Source: an uncultured Flammeovirgaceae bacterium (GTDB lineage Bacteria; Bacteroidota; Bacteroidia; Cytophagales; Cyclobacteriaceae). Taken from it: a stretch of 48,835 bases of DNA. Location: NCBI GenBank assembly GCA_937884755.1, contig CAKZYJ010000099.1, positions 1 to 48,835 of the forward strand, given 5' to 3'. The translations under genes and the position numbers were made by a program. Positions 24,936 through 33,572 of this stretch are shown piece after piece. The number at the start of each line of letters is the position of its first letter. Position 1 is the stretch's first letter. The notes below the pieces were generated by a model, which was not told the DNA's origin, did not search any database, and saw only the letters and a program-made list of their open reading frames with translations.

Positions 24936-26501
24936 TTATCTGGCCACATCTGCTAATTGCCGCATCCGTCGTAAGGCTTTCTGTTGAATCACTTCCTCAA
25001 CGGTACGCTTACGAATCTTGCTCTCTAGCCAAGAAACAATATCGAAATAGATGAAAGCTCGGCTTTCGTAGGGACTGTCAATGAGCGTAAGCATTTGGCG
25101 ACGAAGTTCATCAAAGCGTTGTGTCAGTTCCGATTCGGTAGTTTCGGAAGAAAGGTTCTTCAAGAATCCCAGTATGTAAGCCTGGTATTGCCCTAAATCA
25201 TCTCTGAGTAACAGAAAACGATAGGTGGACTTGATTTGGTAGTCAATCAGATCAGTATTACCTTGCTCATAGTGGCTGATGAGATTGAGAATACGGGCAA
25301 AGCAGTGAATGTCCTCCCGTAGATCTATCTGCTGTTCGTTAATAATCTTCTGTAGCCAGTAGCTAGCCTGCCGATAGTCGCTGGCACCAAAGTACATACA
25401 GGCAATCTTGTAGTAAAAAGTAATGGTAGCGTGCCTTCCCAGTTGGTCTACGAACTGATTAATCTCCTGAGCTTTCTGGGCTACCAACTCAGTGCCCTCG
25501 GTGAAATTTCCGGTCAGAAAGTAGGCATTTAGCTCGTGAATAGTGATGTACTTGAATAGCGTAGCCCGTAGGTTACCGTTTAACTTGAGGTTGGGTAGCT
25601 GACCCACCTGTTTGAGCGTTTGCATAGTTTCCAGAAACTCTTCGTAGCGGTGCACCCGCTGTTGGGCAATAAGCAGCTTATGCAATCCCCGGATATATTC
25701 CATGGGTTTCAGCGGAATAAACTCCGGATGCACTTTGAAAAGCCCTACCCAGCGTTGGGCGTAATTGAAAGCTTGGGAAAAGCTCTGGGTAAACAGATAG
25801 TAGGTAACATACACTTCGTAGAGTTGAAGACGTTCGTGAAACGAAAGAGAAGATTCATTATACTCTGGTAGATGCTGTTGAATGTACTGGGCAATCTCGT
25901 CAGAGTAGGTTTCCTTTCTAACAAAGCCTTTCCGTACGTACCAGTTATTTAAGCGCACCTGTATATTGGAGAGCAGATTTACGTTGTTGATTTTCTGAGT
26001 TACGTCTTGCACCTCGCGGATAATGTCGTTCACTTTTTGCTGACTCTCCCCACCAATGCCCTGGGCAAAAACCTGCTTTTGTAATTTCAGAATTTCTAGG
26101 TTTAGTTCCAGGTTATCGTTCTGGGCAGCCAGCTTTTTTGCTTTGGCCAGGAGCTTAGTACACTGCCGGTGTAGGCCCCGGTCCAGCAGTAATTGGGCGT
26201 GATCAATACACTCCCTAAGCTGAATATCTTTACTGTGCGACAGGTGATAATCTCTCAGAAAGTGTAGAACCTTTTGGTATAAATGGGCTTTTAAGTTAGA
26301 AAACTGAGAGCTTTTTATCTGAGGGCAATGAGAGAGTATCTCATCTTCATCGGTAAGCTGATAGGTAGTATAAGCTTCGAAGAGTTGCTGGATCTTCAGT
26401 TCGCCGCCTAGCTTCTGAAGCTCCAGCGTAATATAACGTTTTTCAGATTTACTTAACGAATCCAATAGAACTTGCAAATCGACGGATTTTGGCTTAGCCA
26501 T
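24936..26501 (-). CDS. Bacteroidota helical-repeat protein of unknown function
   Basis: The 521-residue protein begins LDSLSKSEKRYITLELQKLGG, a start shared by a large set of uncharacterised Bacteroidota proteins. The rest is almost wholly alpha-helical with TPR-like helix pairs (QLREC-IDHAQLLLDRGLHRQCTKLLAKAKKLA near 95-125 and others) and a basic C-terminus. There is no signal peptide or membrane segment, so it is probably cytoplasmic. It is a single gene divergent from leuA. No function is known to me. A 16-bp perfect palindrome lies just upstream of its start. Confidence 0.75.
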   Translation of the reverse strand: MAKPKSVDLQVLLDSLSKSEKRYITLELQKLGGELKIQQLFEAYTTYQLTDEDEILSHCPQIKSSQFSNLKAHLYQKVLHFLRDYHLSHSKDIQLRECIDHAQLLLDRGLHRQCTKLLAKAKKLAAQNDNLELNLEILKLQKQVFAQGIGGESQQKVNDIIREVQDVTQKINNVNLLSNIQVRLNNWYVRKGFVRKETYSDEIAQYIQQHLPEYNESSLSFHERLQLYEVYVTYYLFTQSFSQAFNYAQRWVGLFKVHPEFIPLKPMEYIRGLHKLLIAQQRVHRYEEFLETMQTLKQVGQLPNLKLNGNLRATLFKYITIHELNAYFLTGNFTEGTELVAQKAQEINQFVDQLGRHATITFYYKIACMYFGASDYRQASYWLQKIINEQQIDLREDIHCFARILNLISHYEQGNTDLIDYQIKSTYRFLLLRDDLGQYQAYILGFLKNLSSETTESELTQRFDELRRQMLTLIDSPYESRAFIYFDIVSWLESKIRKRTVEEVIQQKALRRMRQLADVAR

Positions 26502-26507
26502 CGTAAT

Positions 26508-26523
26508 TATTTATTAATAAATA
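26508..26523. promoter_or_regulatory. 16-bp perfect palindrome TATTTATTAATAAATA
   Basis: The palindrome lies 7 bases upstream of the helical-repeat gene start, in the spacer shared with leuA. Its core TTATTAATAA recurs in two other promoter regions (7095-7104 and 47074-47083). It may be an operator; AT-rich chance is the alternative. Confidence 0.3.
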
Positions 26524-26599
26524 GGCTTATATATCCAAAAATAACAGATTTACTGGTAATGTTTTTAAAATAGACATCGTAATATTTGCTTTTTTTGTA

Positions 26600-26628
26600 T
26601 TGGTTTATAGATTGAATCTGTACATTTT
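26600..26628 (+). promoter_or_regulatory. candidate leuA promoter
   Basis: TTG (26600-26602) and TACATTTT (26621-26628) are separated by 18 bases, close to the Bacteroidota pattern of TTG then TAnnTTTG. A start near 26635 would give a leader of about 30 bases before leuA, too short for an attenuator. Confidence 0.4.
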
Positions 26629-26663
26629 AGCATTTTCTGTTGCAAATAACTCGGTTTTATTCT

Positions 26664-27821
26664 ATGAAACAGCGAATTTACATATTTGATACCACCCTAC
26701 GCGATGGCGAGCAGGTACCCGGTGCTAAATTAAACCCGGAAGAAAAGTTGGTCTTAGCCCAACAACTGGAAAATTTAGGGGTGGACATCATAGAAGCTGG
26801 ATTTCCGATCTCCTCTCCGCAAGATTTTAATGCGGTAAAAACGATTGCCAATACGCTCAAGAAGTCTACCGTATGCGCACTGGCCCGAGGCCTGGATGCC
26901 GATATTGATACTGCTGCTCGAGCCGTAGAAAATGCCGCTAGTCCTCGAATACATACCTTCATCTCCGTATCGGATATTCATATTGAGCATCAGATGCGCA
27001 AAACTCGCGATGAAGTGCTAAAAATGGTGGAGCATGCGGTGAGCCGAGCGAAAAAATACTGCGATAATGTAGAGTTTTCTCCGATGGATGCTTCCCGGGC
27101 TGATATTGATTATCTAATTAAATTTACAAAGGTAGCGATTGACGCCGGAGCCACTACCATCAACCTACCCGATACAGTGGGCTACGCTGTGCCGGAAGAG
27201 TGGGGTGCAATGTGCAAACGTATGGTAGAAGAGATTCCTGCCTTTAAGGATGAAGTGGTGATGAGTATGCACACCCACGATGATTTAGGGCTAGCCACTG
27301 CTAATGCCATTGCGGGAGTTATCAACGGGGCCCGACAGATTGAATGTACGTTGAACGGAGTGGGCGAGCGAGCCGGCAACTGCTCGTTAGAAGAAGTAGT
27401 GATGATTATCAACAGTCGTTACAAAGATCGTTTTGAAACCGGTATTAATACCAAAGAACTAGTGCCTACCAGCCGGATGGTTTCATCTACCATGCACCTA
27501 CCAGTGCAGGCCAACAAAGCCATTGTCGGAGCTAATGCTTTCGCTCATTCTTCAGGTATACATCAGGACGGAATCATCAAGCTGCGGGAAAACTTCGAGA
27601 TCATTGATCCCGAAACGGTCGGGGCCGAAGGTTCAGCCATTGTGCTTACGGCTCGTAGTGGTCGCCACGCGCTGCTCTATAAGCTTCGGGCATTGGGCTA
27701 TGAAGTAAACAAAGAAGACGTAAATGATGTCTACCAGCAGTTTTTAGAGCTAGCCGATCGGGAAAAAGAAGTGTCAGATGCCGCGCTGAAAGATATGATG
27801 GAAGGCTTATTAACTGAATGA
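26664..27821 (+). CDS. leuA: 2-isopropylmalate synthase, short form
   Basis: ATG 26664 (MKQRIYIFDTTLRDGEQ) gives 385 residues; the TTG at 26640 is rejected. It condenses acetyl-CoA with 2-oxoisovalerate, the first committed step of leucine synthesis. The catalytic TIM barrel shows DTTLRDGEQ, SMHTHDDLGLATANA, GVGERAGNCSLEEVV and HSSGIHQDG. The protein ends shortly after the helical subdomain and lacks the roughly 130-residue C-terminal regulatory domain that binds leucine in the classical enzyme. Assignment as isopropylmalate rather than citramalate or homocitrate synthase rests on its place before leuC, leuD and leuB. It starts the leu gene run. Confidence 0.9.
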   Translation: MKQRIYIFDTTLRDGEQVPGAKLNPEEKLVLAQQLENLGVDIIEAGFPISSPQDFNAVKTIANTLKKSTVCALARGLDADIDTAARAVENAASPRIHTFISVSDIHIEHQMRKTRDEVLKMVEHAVSRAKKYCDNVEFSPMDASRADIDYLIKFTKVAIDAGATTINLPDTVGYAVPEEWGAMCKRMVEEIPAFKDEVVMSMHTHDDLGLATANAIAGVINGARQIECTLNGVGERAGNCSLEEVVMIINSRYKDRFETGINTKELVPTSRMVSSTMHLPVQANKAIVGANAFAHSSGIHQDGIIKLRENFEIIDPETVGAEGSAIVLTARSGRHALLYKLRALGYEVNKEDVNDVYQQFLELADREKEVSDAALKDMMEGLLTE

Positions 27822-27830
27822 ATAATGACG

Positions 27831-27887
27831 AATGATTAATAATTGACGATGCTTTCAATATAGTGTTTGACATTTTCATTAATCATT
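27831..27887. repeat. 10-bp inverted repeat in the leuA/leuC spacer
   Basis: AATGATTAAT (27831-27840) and ATTAATCATT (27878-27887) are perfect inverted repeats with a 37-base loop. The same words recur in the ilvD/ilvB and ilvN/ilvC spacers. There is no T-run, so it is not a terminator. Confidence 0.5.
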
Positions 27888-27914
27888 ACTCACTAATCAT
27901 CAATCATTAAATTC

Positions 27915-29333
27915 ATGTCTGGAAAAACTTTATTTGATAAAATCTGGGACTCGCACGTAGTAAGCAGCATTGAGAATGGTCCCGATGTACTTTATATAGA
28001 TCGCCATTTTATTCATGAGGTAACCAGCCCTCAAGCTTTTAACGGATTAACGCAGCGGGGCATTGGAGTTGCCCGACCTAAGCAAACCATTGCTACCGCT
28101 GACCATAATGTGCCTACCAAAGACCAACACCTTCCTATTCAGGAAGCCCTTTCCCGAACTCAAGTGAATAAGTTAACCGAAAACTGCGAGAAATTCGGAG
28201 TTGAGCTATACGGCCTGGGGCATCCGTTTCAAGGAATTGTGCATGTCATTGGACCAGAACTGGGCATTACTCTACCGGGAATGACTATTGTCTGCGGCGA
28301 CAGCCATACTTCTACCCACGGAGCTTTCGGCTGCGTAGCCTTTGGTATTGGAACCAGCGAGGTTGAACAGGTACTAGCTACACAGTGCATTCTGCAAACC
28401 AAGCCCAAAAAGATGAAGATTGAAGTAAACGGTGAACTGGGTGAAGGCGTGTTTTCTAAAGATATTGTCCTGTACATCATCGCTCAGATTACCGCTAGTG
28501 GCGGTACGGGTTATTTTGTGGAGTTTGCCGGGTCAGCCATCCGTAGTCTTTCTATGGAAGCGCGGATGACGATCTGTAACATGAGCATTGAAATGGGAGC
28601 TCGGGGTGGCATGATTGCTCCCGACGAAACCACCTTTGAATACACTCGCAGCCGGGAGTTTGCCCCCAAAGGCGAAGAATTTGAACGTCTGGTAGAATAT
28701 TGGAAAACCTTATCCAGCGACCCGGATGCCGAGTATGATAAAGTACTGACATTCGATGCGGCTGATATTACTCCGTTTATTACCTACGGCACCAATCCGG
28801 GAATGGGCATCAAGATTACTGCCAGCATTCCGACGCTGGAAGATATTCCGGTAGAAGAACAGGGTTCGTTTGCTAAATCGTTACAGTACATGGACTTAGA
28901 GCCTGGCCAGTCATTACTGGGCAAAAAAGTAAACTACGTGTTTATCGGAAGCTGCACCAATTCCCGCATTGAAGATTTACGCAAAGTAGCCAGTCTGGTG
29001 AAAGGGCAGCAGAAAGCGCAGCATGTAAACGCTATGATTATTCCCGGTTCTAAGCAAGTAGAGTTGCAAGCTCGCAAAGAGGGGCTGGATAAGATTTTCG
29101 AGGAAGCAGGATTCGAGTTGCGACAACCTGGCTGCTCAGCTTGCCTAGGTATGAACGAAGATAAAGTGCCCAAAGGCGAGTACTGTGTTTCCACCTCTAA
29201 CCGAAACTTTGAAGGTCGGCAGGGCCCTGGAGCAAGAACCTTCTTAGCCAGTCCGTTAACCGCAGCAGCTACCGCCATCAACGGGCACATCACTGACGTT
29301 AGAGAAATGCTTACTGAACCTGAGTTAGTTTAA
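27915..29333 (+). CDS. leuC: 3-isopropylmalate dehydratase large subunit
   Basis: The 472-residue protein has the aconitase-family layout of Leu[27 protein letters not shown] (about 59-68), [18 protein letters not shown], and iron-sulfur cysteines in [14 protein letters not shown] and GCSACLGMN. With LeuD it isomerises 2- to 3-isopropylmalate through a 4Fe-4S cluster. Length is normal for the family. It lies 93 bp behind leuA. The following gene is not leuD but a methyltransferase that starts 2 bases after the leuC stop, an unusual arrangement. Confidence 0.97.
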   Translation: MSGKTLFDKIWDSHVVSSIENGPDVLYIDRHFIHEVTSPQAFNGLTQRGIGVARPKQTIATADHNVPTKDQHLPIQEALSRTQVNKLTENCEKFGVELYGLGHPFQGIVHVIGPELGITLPGMTIVCGDSHTSTHGAFGCVAFGIGTSEVEQVLATQCILQTKPKKMKIEVNGELGEGVFSKDIVLYIIAQITASGGTGYFVEFAGSAIRSLSMEARMTICNMSIEMGARGGMIAPDETTFEYTRSREFAPKGEEFERLVEYWKTLSSDPDAEYDKVLTFDAADITPFITYGTNPGMGIKITASIPTLEDIPVEEQGSFAKSLQYMDLEPGQSLLGKKVNYVFIGSCTNSRIEDLRKVASLVKGQQKAQHVNAMIIPGSKQVELQARKEGLDKIFEEAGFELRQPGCSACLGMNEDKVPKGEYCVSTSNRNFEGRQGPGARTFLASPLTAAATAINGHITDVREMLTEPELV

Positions 29334-29335
29334 CA

Positions 29336-29914
29336 ATGAGCGAGTTGGCTACTGTACATACACCTTCTATTTATTCAAATATAGAAAAGCAAACTAAGAA
29401 GGTGGGATTCAATATGTCGTCGGATAGATATGTTGGTTCCCTACTGAAGACTTTAGTAGCCTCTAAGCCAAAAGGGAATTTCTTGGAGATTGGTACCGGA
29501 ACCGGTTTAGCTTTAGCTTGGATTGTAGACGGGATGGATGCTGGCTCAAAGGTTGTTTCAATCGATAATGATCGAAGCCTGACAAATATTGCTGCTGAAG
29601 CGTTTACTGAGAATAGTCAAGTTCAGTTGGTTTGTGCAGATGGAGAGCAGTGGATCAAACAATATAAAGGTGAAAAGCTCGATTTGATTTTTGCTGATTC
29701 ATGGCCTGGAAAATACTGTGTGATTGAACAAACGCTTGAGCTACTTAAAGTAGGTGCATTCTACATAATTGACGATATGCTCTCTCAGCCTGGTTGGCCA
29801 GATGGACATCAGGAAAAGGCTCAAGCGTTAATGGAATATCTAGAAGACAGAGCAGATTTACATTTAACCAAAATGAGCTGGTCTACCGGCATCGTCATCG
29901 CTACTAAGATCTGA
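29336..29914 (+). CDS. class I SAM-dependent (O-)methyltransferase inserted between leuC and leuD
   Basis: The 192-residue protein has the SAM motif [15 protein letters not shown] (about 49-63), an acidic end of strand two (VVSIDND), LVCADGEQW and [13 protein letters not shown], as in small O-methyltransferases. Its ATG is 2 bases behind the leuC stop, so it is co-transcribed and probably coupled. LeuC and LeuD genes are normally adjacent, so this is an insertion into the operon. By eye its DNA is somewhat more AT-rich than leuC and leuD. An AGACGCAA hairpin sits in the spacer behind it. The substrate is unknown. Confidence 0.8.
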   Translation: MSELATVHTPSIYSNIEKQTKKVGFNMSSDRYVGSLLKTLVASKPKGNFLEIGTGTGLALAWIVDGMDAGSKVVSIDNDRSLTNIAAEAFTENSQVQLVCADGEQWIKQYKGEKLDLIFADSWPGKYCVIEQTLELLKVGAFYIIDDMLSQPGWPDGHQEKAQALMEYLEDRADLHLTKMSWSTGIVIATKI

Positions 29915-29919
29915 TGTAC

Positions 29920-29939
29920 AGACGCAATATCTTGCGTCT
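29920..29939. repeat. 8-bp perfect hairpin AGACGCAA-tatc-TTGCGTCT
   Basis: The hairpin (29920-29927 with 29932-29939, loop of 4) fills the spacer between the methyltransferase and leuD. No T-run follows, so it is not a terminator. Short palindromes of the AGACGC...GCGTCT type are, as I recall, dispersed repeats in several bacterial groups, so this may be one copy. Confidence 0.6.
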
Positions 29940-29951
29940 CAACGAGAAAAA

Positions 29952-30548
29952 ATGGATAAATTCAAAACACTTACCTCTACCATTGTTCCGCTGCCTGCGC
30001 AGAATGTAGACACGGACCAGATTATTCCGGCGCGGTTTCTTAAGGCTACCACCCGGGAAGGGTTTGGCGATAATCTGTTTCGTGATTGGCGCTACGATGA
30101 GCAGGGAAATCCGAAAGAAGATTTCATACTAAATGACTCTACCGTAAAAGGGGAGATATTAGTAGGAGGGAAAAACTTTGGGAGTGGTTCCAGCCGGGAG
30201 CATGCCGCTTGGGCTATCTATGATTACGGCTTCAAGGCGGTGGTTTCCAGCTTCTTTGCTGATATCTTCAAGAACAACGCACTAAATAATGGGCTACTGC
30301 CAGTACAAGTCAGTGAAGCGTTTTTACAGCAGGTATTTCGCCATTACGCTGAGCAACCTGACATGCAGCTGCGCGTTGATCTGTCAGCTCAAACCATTAC
30401 GCTGGTAGACACCGGCGATAGCGAATCATTTGAGATTAACCCCTACAAAAAATACTGTCTGGAGCAGGGCTATGATGATATTGATTACCTGTTAAGCCAG
30501 CGGGATAAGATAGAAAATTTTGAGAAGGAAGCGCTTTATTCAAGCTAA
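29952..30548 (+). CDS. leuD: 3-isopropylmalate dehydratase small subunit
   Basis: The 198-residue protein has the LeuD swivel-domain sequence: [13 protein letters not shown] (about 19-31), [45 protein letters not shown] (about 74-118). It pairs with LeuC to form the isomerase. Length is normal. It is set 37 bp behind the methyltransferase gene, separated from leuC by about 620 bp, and is followed by leuB after 41 bp. Confidence 0.97.
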   Translation: MDKFKTLTSTIVPLPAQNVDTDQIIPARFLKATTREGFGDNLFRDWRYDEQGNPKEDFILNDSTVKGEILVGGKNFGSGSSREHAAWAIYDYGFKAVVSSFFADIFKNNALNNGLLPVQVSEAFLQQVFRHYAEQPDMQLRVDLSAQTITLVDTGDSESFEINPYKKYCLEQGYDDIDYLLSQRDKIENFEKEALYSS

Positions 30549-30589
30549 ACTCTATATTTACGCGCTCATATAAACGAAATACCAGAAAA

Positions 30590-31672
30590 ATGCAAAAGAA
30601 AATAGCAGTACTAGCCGGGGATGGAATTGGCCCGGAAGTAACAAAGCAAGCGCTGAAAGTACTACGTGCAGTTGGAAGGGCTTTTGAACATGACTTTACC
30701 TTTGAAGAAGGGCTGGTAGGTGCGGCAGCTATTGATGAGACCGGTGACCCATTTCCCGAAGAAACCGAGAAATTGTGCCTAAGTGCGGATTCCATCCTCT
30801 TTGGAGCCATCGGCCATCCTAAATACGACAATGATCCTAATGCCAAAGTTCGCCCCGAACAAGGGCTGCTAGCCATGCGGAAAAAGCTTGGCCTGTTTAG
30901 TAATGTTCGACCTATCAAGAGCTATCCCGCAATTAGAGAAATTTCACCCCTAAAAGCCACGATCGTAGACGGAGTTGATTTTGTGGTATTTCGGGAATTG
31001 ACCGGTGGCATCTACTTTGGTGAGCCTCGGGGTCGTAGTGAGAACGGCGAAGTAGCTTTCGATACCAGCATTTACAGTAAAGAAGAAATTCGTCGAATTA
31101 CCAAACTGGCTTTTGAAGCTGCGATGAAGCGGAAGAAGAAAGTGACGTTGGTAGATAAAGCGAATGTACTGGCTACATCCCGATTGTGGCGGGAAACCGT
31201 GCGCGAATACAGCCAGGATTTCCCTGAAATCAAATTGGATTATATGTACATCGATAATGCGGCGATGAAACTCATCCAAAACCCATCAGTATTTGATGTG
31301 GTGCTCACCGAAAATATGTTCGGCGATATACTTACTGATGCTGCCTCGGTCATTACTGGGTCACTAGGCATGCTTCCTTCGGCTTCTATGGGCGAGAAAG
31401 CTGCCCTGTTTGAACCTATCCACGGGTCTTACCCCGAAGTGGCTGGTCAGATGCGGGCTAATCCGGTAGGGGCGATTCTATCAGCGGCTATGATGCTTAA
31501 CTACGCGTTCGACATGGTGGAAGAAAGTGAAGCAATTAAGGCCGCAGTACAACAAACATTAGACAACGGCGAAGCTACCGAGGATATTAACTCGGAAAAT
31601 CCGTTATCTACCGAAGAGGTAGGCGATAAAATTGCGCAGCTTGTATATGCCAGCAGCAAGGTAAATGCTTAA
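30590..31672 (+). CDS. leuB: 3-isopropylmalate dehydrogenase
   Basis: The 360-residue protein oxidises and decarboxylates 3-isopropylmalate to 4-methyl-2-oxopentanoate with NAD. Family marks are AVLAGDGIGPEVTKQALKVL at the start, FRELTGGIYFGEPRG near 128-142, YIDNAAMKLIQNPSVFDVVLTENMFGDILTDAAS near 220-253 and the NAD loop EPIHGSYPEVAGQ. It completes the leu block. An 80-bp gap follows before the ilv leader peptide. The short inverted repeat CGAGT...ACTCG (31690-31711) right after it may act as a weak end signal. Confidence 0.97.
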   Translation: MQKKIAVLAGDGIGPEVTKQALKVLRAVGRAFEHDFTFEEGLVGAAAIDETGDPFPEETEKLCLSADSILFGAIGHPKYDNDPNAKVRPEQGLLAMRKKLGLFSNVRPIKSYPAIREISPLKATIVDGVDFVVFRELTGGIYFGEPRGRSENGEVAFDTSIYSKEEIRRITKLAFEAAMKRKKKVTLVDKANVLATSRLWRETVREYSQDFPEIKLDYMYIDNAAMKLIQNPSVFDVVLTENMFGDILTDAASVITGSLGMLPSASMGEKAALFEPIHGSYPEVAGQMRANPVGAILSAAMMLNYAFDMVEESEAIKAAVQQTLDNGEATEDINSENPLSTEEVGDKIAQLVYASSKVNA

Positions 31673-31699
31673 TGTTCAGTCAAATAAAACGAGTGAAAG

Positions 31700-31730
31700 T
31701 TGCAATACTCGCTGACAGTTTATATGTTTA
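31700..31730 (+). promoter_or_regulatory. candidate promoter of the ilv leader
   Basis: TTG (31700-31702) and TATGTTTA (31723-31730) are 20 bases apart, fitting the Bacteroidota TTG then TAnnTTTG pattern with one mismatch in the second box. A start near 31737 puts the leader peptide start 15 bases into the RNA and gives a terminated transcript of about 134 bases. Read-through from leuB is also possible. Confidence 0.5.
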
Positions 31731-31751
31731 ACGCTTCAATTAAAATAGCAA

Positions 31752-31814
31752 ATGATCTTTTCTATTGTCATTATCGTGGTGGTCCTAGTCATTATTACGC
31801 CAACAACGGGGTGA
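31752..31814 (+). CDS. ilv operon leader peptide (branched-chain amino-acid sensing)
   Basis: A 20-codon frame, ATG at 31752 to TGA at 31812-31814, encodes MIFSIVIIVVVLVIITPTTG. Six residues are Ile, five Val, one Leu and three Thr, so 12 of 20 are branched-chain amino acids, in the same style as the ilv leader peptides of enteric bacteria. It lies between a candidate promoter and overlapping antiterminator/terminator hairpins directly before ilvD, the first gene for valine and isoleucine synthesis in this run. Its stop codon is inside the antiterminator arm. It most likely senses charged tRNAs by ribosome stalling and has no function as a protein. A small membrane peptide is the less likely alternative. 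Confidence 0.85.
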   Translation: MIFSIVIIVVVLVIITPTTG

Positions 31815-31870
31815 GAATAGAAGTATATTATTAGTATGAAGCTCTTCTCACCCTGGGAAGGGCTTTTTTT
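31808..31870 (+). promoter_or_regulatory. ilv transcription attenuator (antiterminator and terminator)
   Basis: Antiterminator: GGGTGAGAA (31809-31817) pairs perfectly with TTCTCACCC (31845-31853). Terminator: AAGCTCTTCTC (31839-31849) pairs with GGGAAGGGCTT (31855-31865) with two G-T pairs and a 5-base loop, followed by seven T (31864-31870). The two share 31845-31853 and exclude each other. A ribosome at the leader stop codon (31812-31814) covers the antiterminator arm, so the terminator forms. A ribosome stalled at Ile/Val codons upstream leaves the arm free and lets ilvD be transcribed. A possible 1:2 pairing is TTCTATT (31760-31766) with AATAGAA (31816-31822). ilvD starts 8 bases after the T-run. 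Confidence 0.85.
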
Positions 31871-31877
31871 ATACACT

Positions 31878-33560
31878 ATGAGTAATCAACTTAATAAGTA
31901 CAGCGCCACCCTTACGCAGGATGATTCACTGCCAGGTGCTCAGGCCATGCTTTACGGAGTAGGACTGAAAGACGAAGACTTTTCCAAAGCCCAGGTAGGC
32001 ATTGCCAGCACCGGGTACGAAGGTAATACCTGTAATATGCACCTGAATGGCTTTGCTCAGGATATTAAAGAGTCCATCCAGCAGCACGATTTAATCGGCC
32101 TGGTTTTTCATACTATTGGTGTAAGTGATGGTATGTCAATGGGTACACCCGGTATGCGCTACTCACTTCCTTCCCGCGATATCATTGCGGACTCTATCGA
32201 GACGGTAGTGCAAGCGCAATGCTACGATGCCGTGGTGCCCGTGGTAGGTTGCGATAAAAATATGCCCGGAGCCATGATGGCACTCGGTAGACTAAACCGC
32301 CCGGCCATTCTGGTATACGGTGGCACTATCAGTCCGGGACACTACAATGGCGAAGACTTAAATATCGTTTCGGCTTTCGAGGCTTACGGTAAGAAAATTA
32401 CCGGTGATATTACTCCCGAAGATTTTAGAGAAGTAGTAAAGCGGTCGTGTCCTACGGCTGGAGCCTGCGGTGGAATGTATACCGCAAATACTATGGCATC
32501 GGCTATTGAAGTAATGGGTATGAGTTTGCCTTATAGCTCTTCTAATCCGGCCACTAGCAGCCATAAAAAGGAGGAACTAAAGCAGGTAGGAAAAGCCATT
32601 CGCTATCTACTGGAAGAAGATATTAAGCCGTCGGATGTACTAACCCGCAAGTCGTTTGATAACGCCATGACATTAATCATGGCGATGGGCGGCTCTACCA
32701 ACGCCGTGCTGCATTTGATTGCGGTGGCCAAAAGCGTGGGTATCCAACTCACGCTGCAAGATTTCCAGGAAATAAGCGATCGTACGCCCTACATTGCCGA
32801 CCTGAAACCTAGTGGTAAGTACCTAATGGAAGACCTGCACAACGTAGGAGGAATCCCAGCGGTGATGAAGTTGCTCGGGAAAGAAGGGTTCCTACACGAG
32901 GATTGCCTGACCGTGACCGGAAAAACAATTGGCGAAAACCTGGAGAAGTTTCCCGATTTGGCTGAAGGACAAAAGATCATTTATCCGATGAGCCAGCCAA
33001 TTAAAGAAACCGGCCATCTGCAGATGCTCTTTGGTAATCTGGCTCCCGAAGGTGCGGTAGCAAAAATCACAGGTAAGGAAGGTTTAGAATTTAAAGGAAC
33101 TGCTCGAGTGTTTGATAGTGAAGATGATGCTAATGAGGCTATTGACCAGCGAAAGATTCAGGCGGGCGATGTCATCGTAATTCGTTACGAAGGCCCTAAG
33201 GGAGGACCAGGTATGCGCGAGATGTTAAAACCTACCTCAGCGATTATGGGAGCTGGGCTAGGCAATAAGGTGGCTTTGATTACCGACGGACGCTTTTCGG
33301 GAGGAACCCACGGTTTTGTGGTGGGACATATTACCCCTGAGGCTTTTGAAGGTGGGCCGATTGGCCTGTTGCAGGATGGGGACCAAATTCTGGTTGATAT
33401 TGAAAATAACCAACTAAGGGTAGATCTGAGCGACGAAGAACTGGAGCAGAGAAAAAATCAGTGGCAGCAACCGTCACCACCGCAAACATCTGGTTTGCTT
33501 TATAAATATTTAAAGTCAGTTTCGTCTGCTTCCAACGGTTGTGTAACCGACGAGCAATGA
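31878..33560 (+). CDS. ilvD: dihydroxy-acid dehydratase
   Basis: ATG 31878 ([16 protein letters not shown]) gives 560 residues. The ATG at 31836 is rejected because it lies inside the terminator hairpin and would add 14 non-homologous residues. The enzyme dehydrates dihydroxy-isovalerate and dihydroxy-methylvalerate for valine and isoleucine. Fe-S cysteines lie in [27 protein letters not shown] and [18 protein letters not shown]; the C-terminus has [22 protein letters not shown]. It is the first structural gene behind the attenuator. Confidence 0.97.
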   Translation: MSNQLNKYSATLTQDDSLPGAQAMLYGVGLKDEDFSKAQVGIASTGYEGNTCNMHLNGFAQDIKESIQQHDLIGLVFHTIGVSDGMSMGTPGMRYSLPSRDIIADSIETVVQAQCYDAVVPVVGCDKNMPGAMMALGRLNRPAILVYGGTISPGHYNGEDLNIVSAFEAYGKKITGDITPEDFREVVKRSCPTAGACGGMYTANTMASAIEVMGMSLPYSSSNPATSSHKKEELKQVGKAIRYLLEEDIKPSDVLTRKSFDNAMTLIMAMGGSTNAVLHLIAVAKSVGIQLTLQDFQEISDRTPYIADLKPSGKYLMEDLHNVGGIPAVMKLLGKEGFLHEDCLTVTGKTIGENLEKFPDLAEGQKIIYPMSQPIKETGHLQMLFGNLAPEGAVAKITGKEGLEFKGTARVFDSEDDANEAIDQRKIQAGDVIVIRYEGPKGGPGMREMLKPTSAIMGAGLGNKVALITDGRFSGGTHGFVVGHITPEAFEGGPIGLLQDGDQILVDIENNQLRVDLSDEELEQRKNQWQQPSPPQTSGLLYKYLKSVSSASNGCVTDEQ

Positions 33561-33572
33561 ACAATATGCAAT

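Noticed and set aside
29920-29939. Terminator inside the leu operon
   Set aside because: The hairpin is perfect but has no T-run on either strand, so it is unlikely to stop transcription before leuD.
31836-31877. Upstream ATG for ilvD
   Set aside because: It lies within the terminator stem and would add residues not found in dihydroxy-acid dehydratases; ATG 31878 gives the normal N-terminus.
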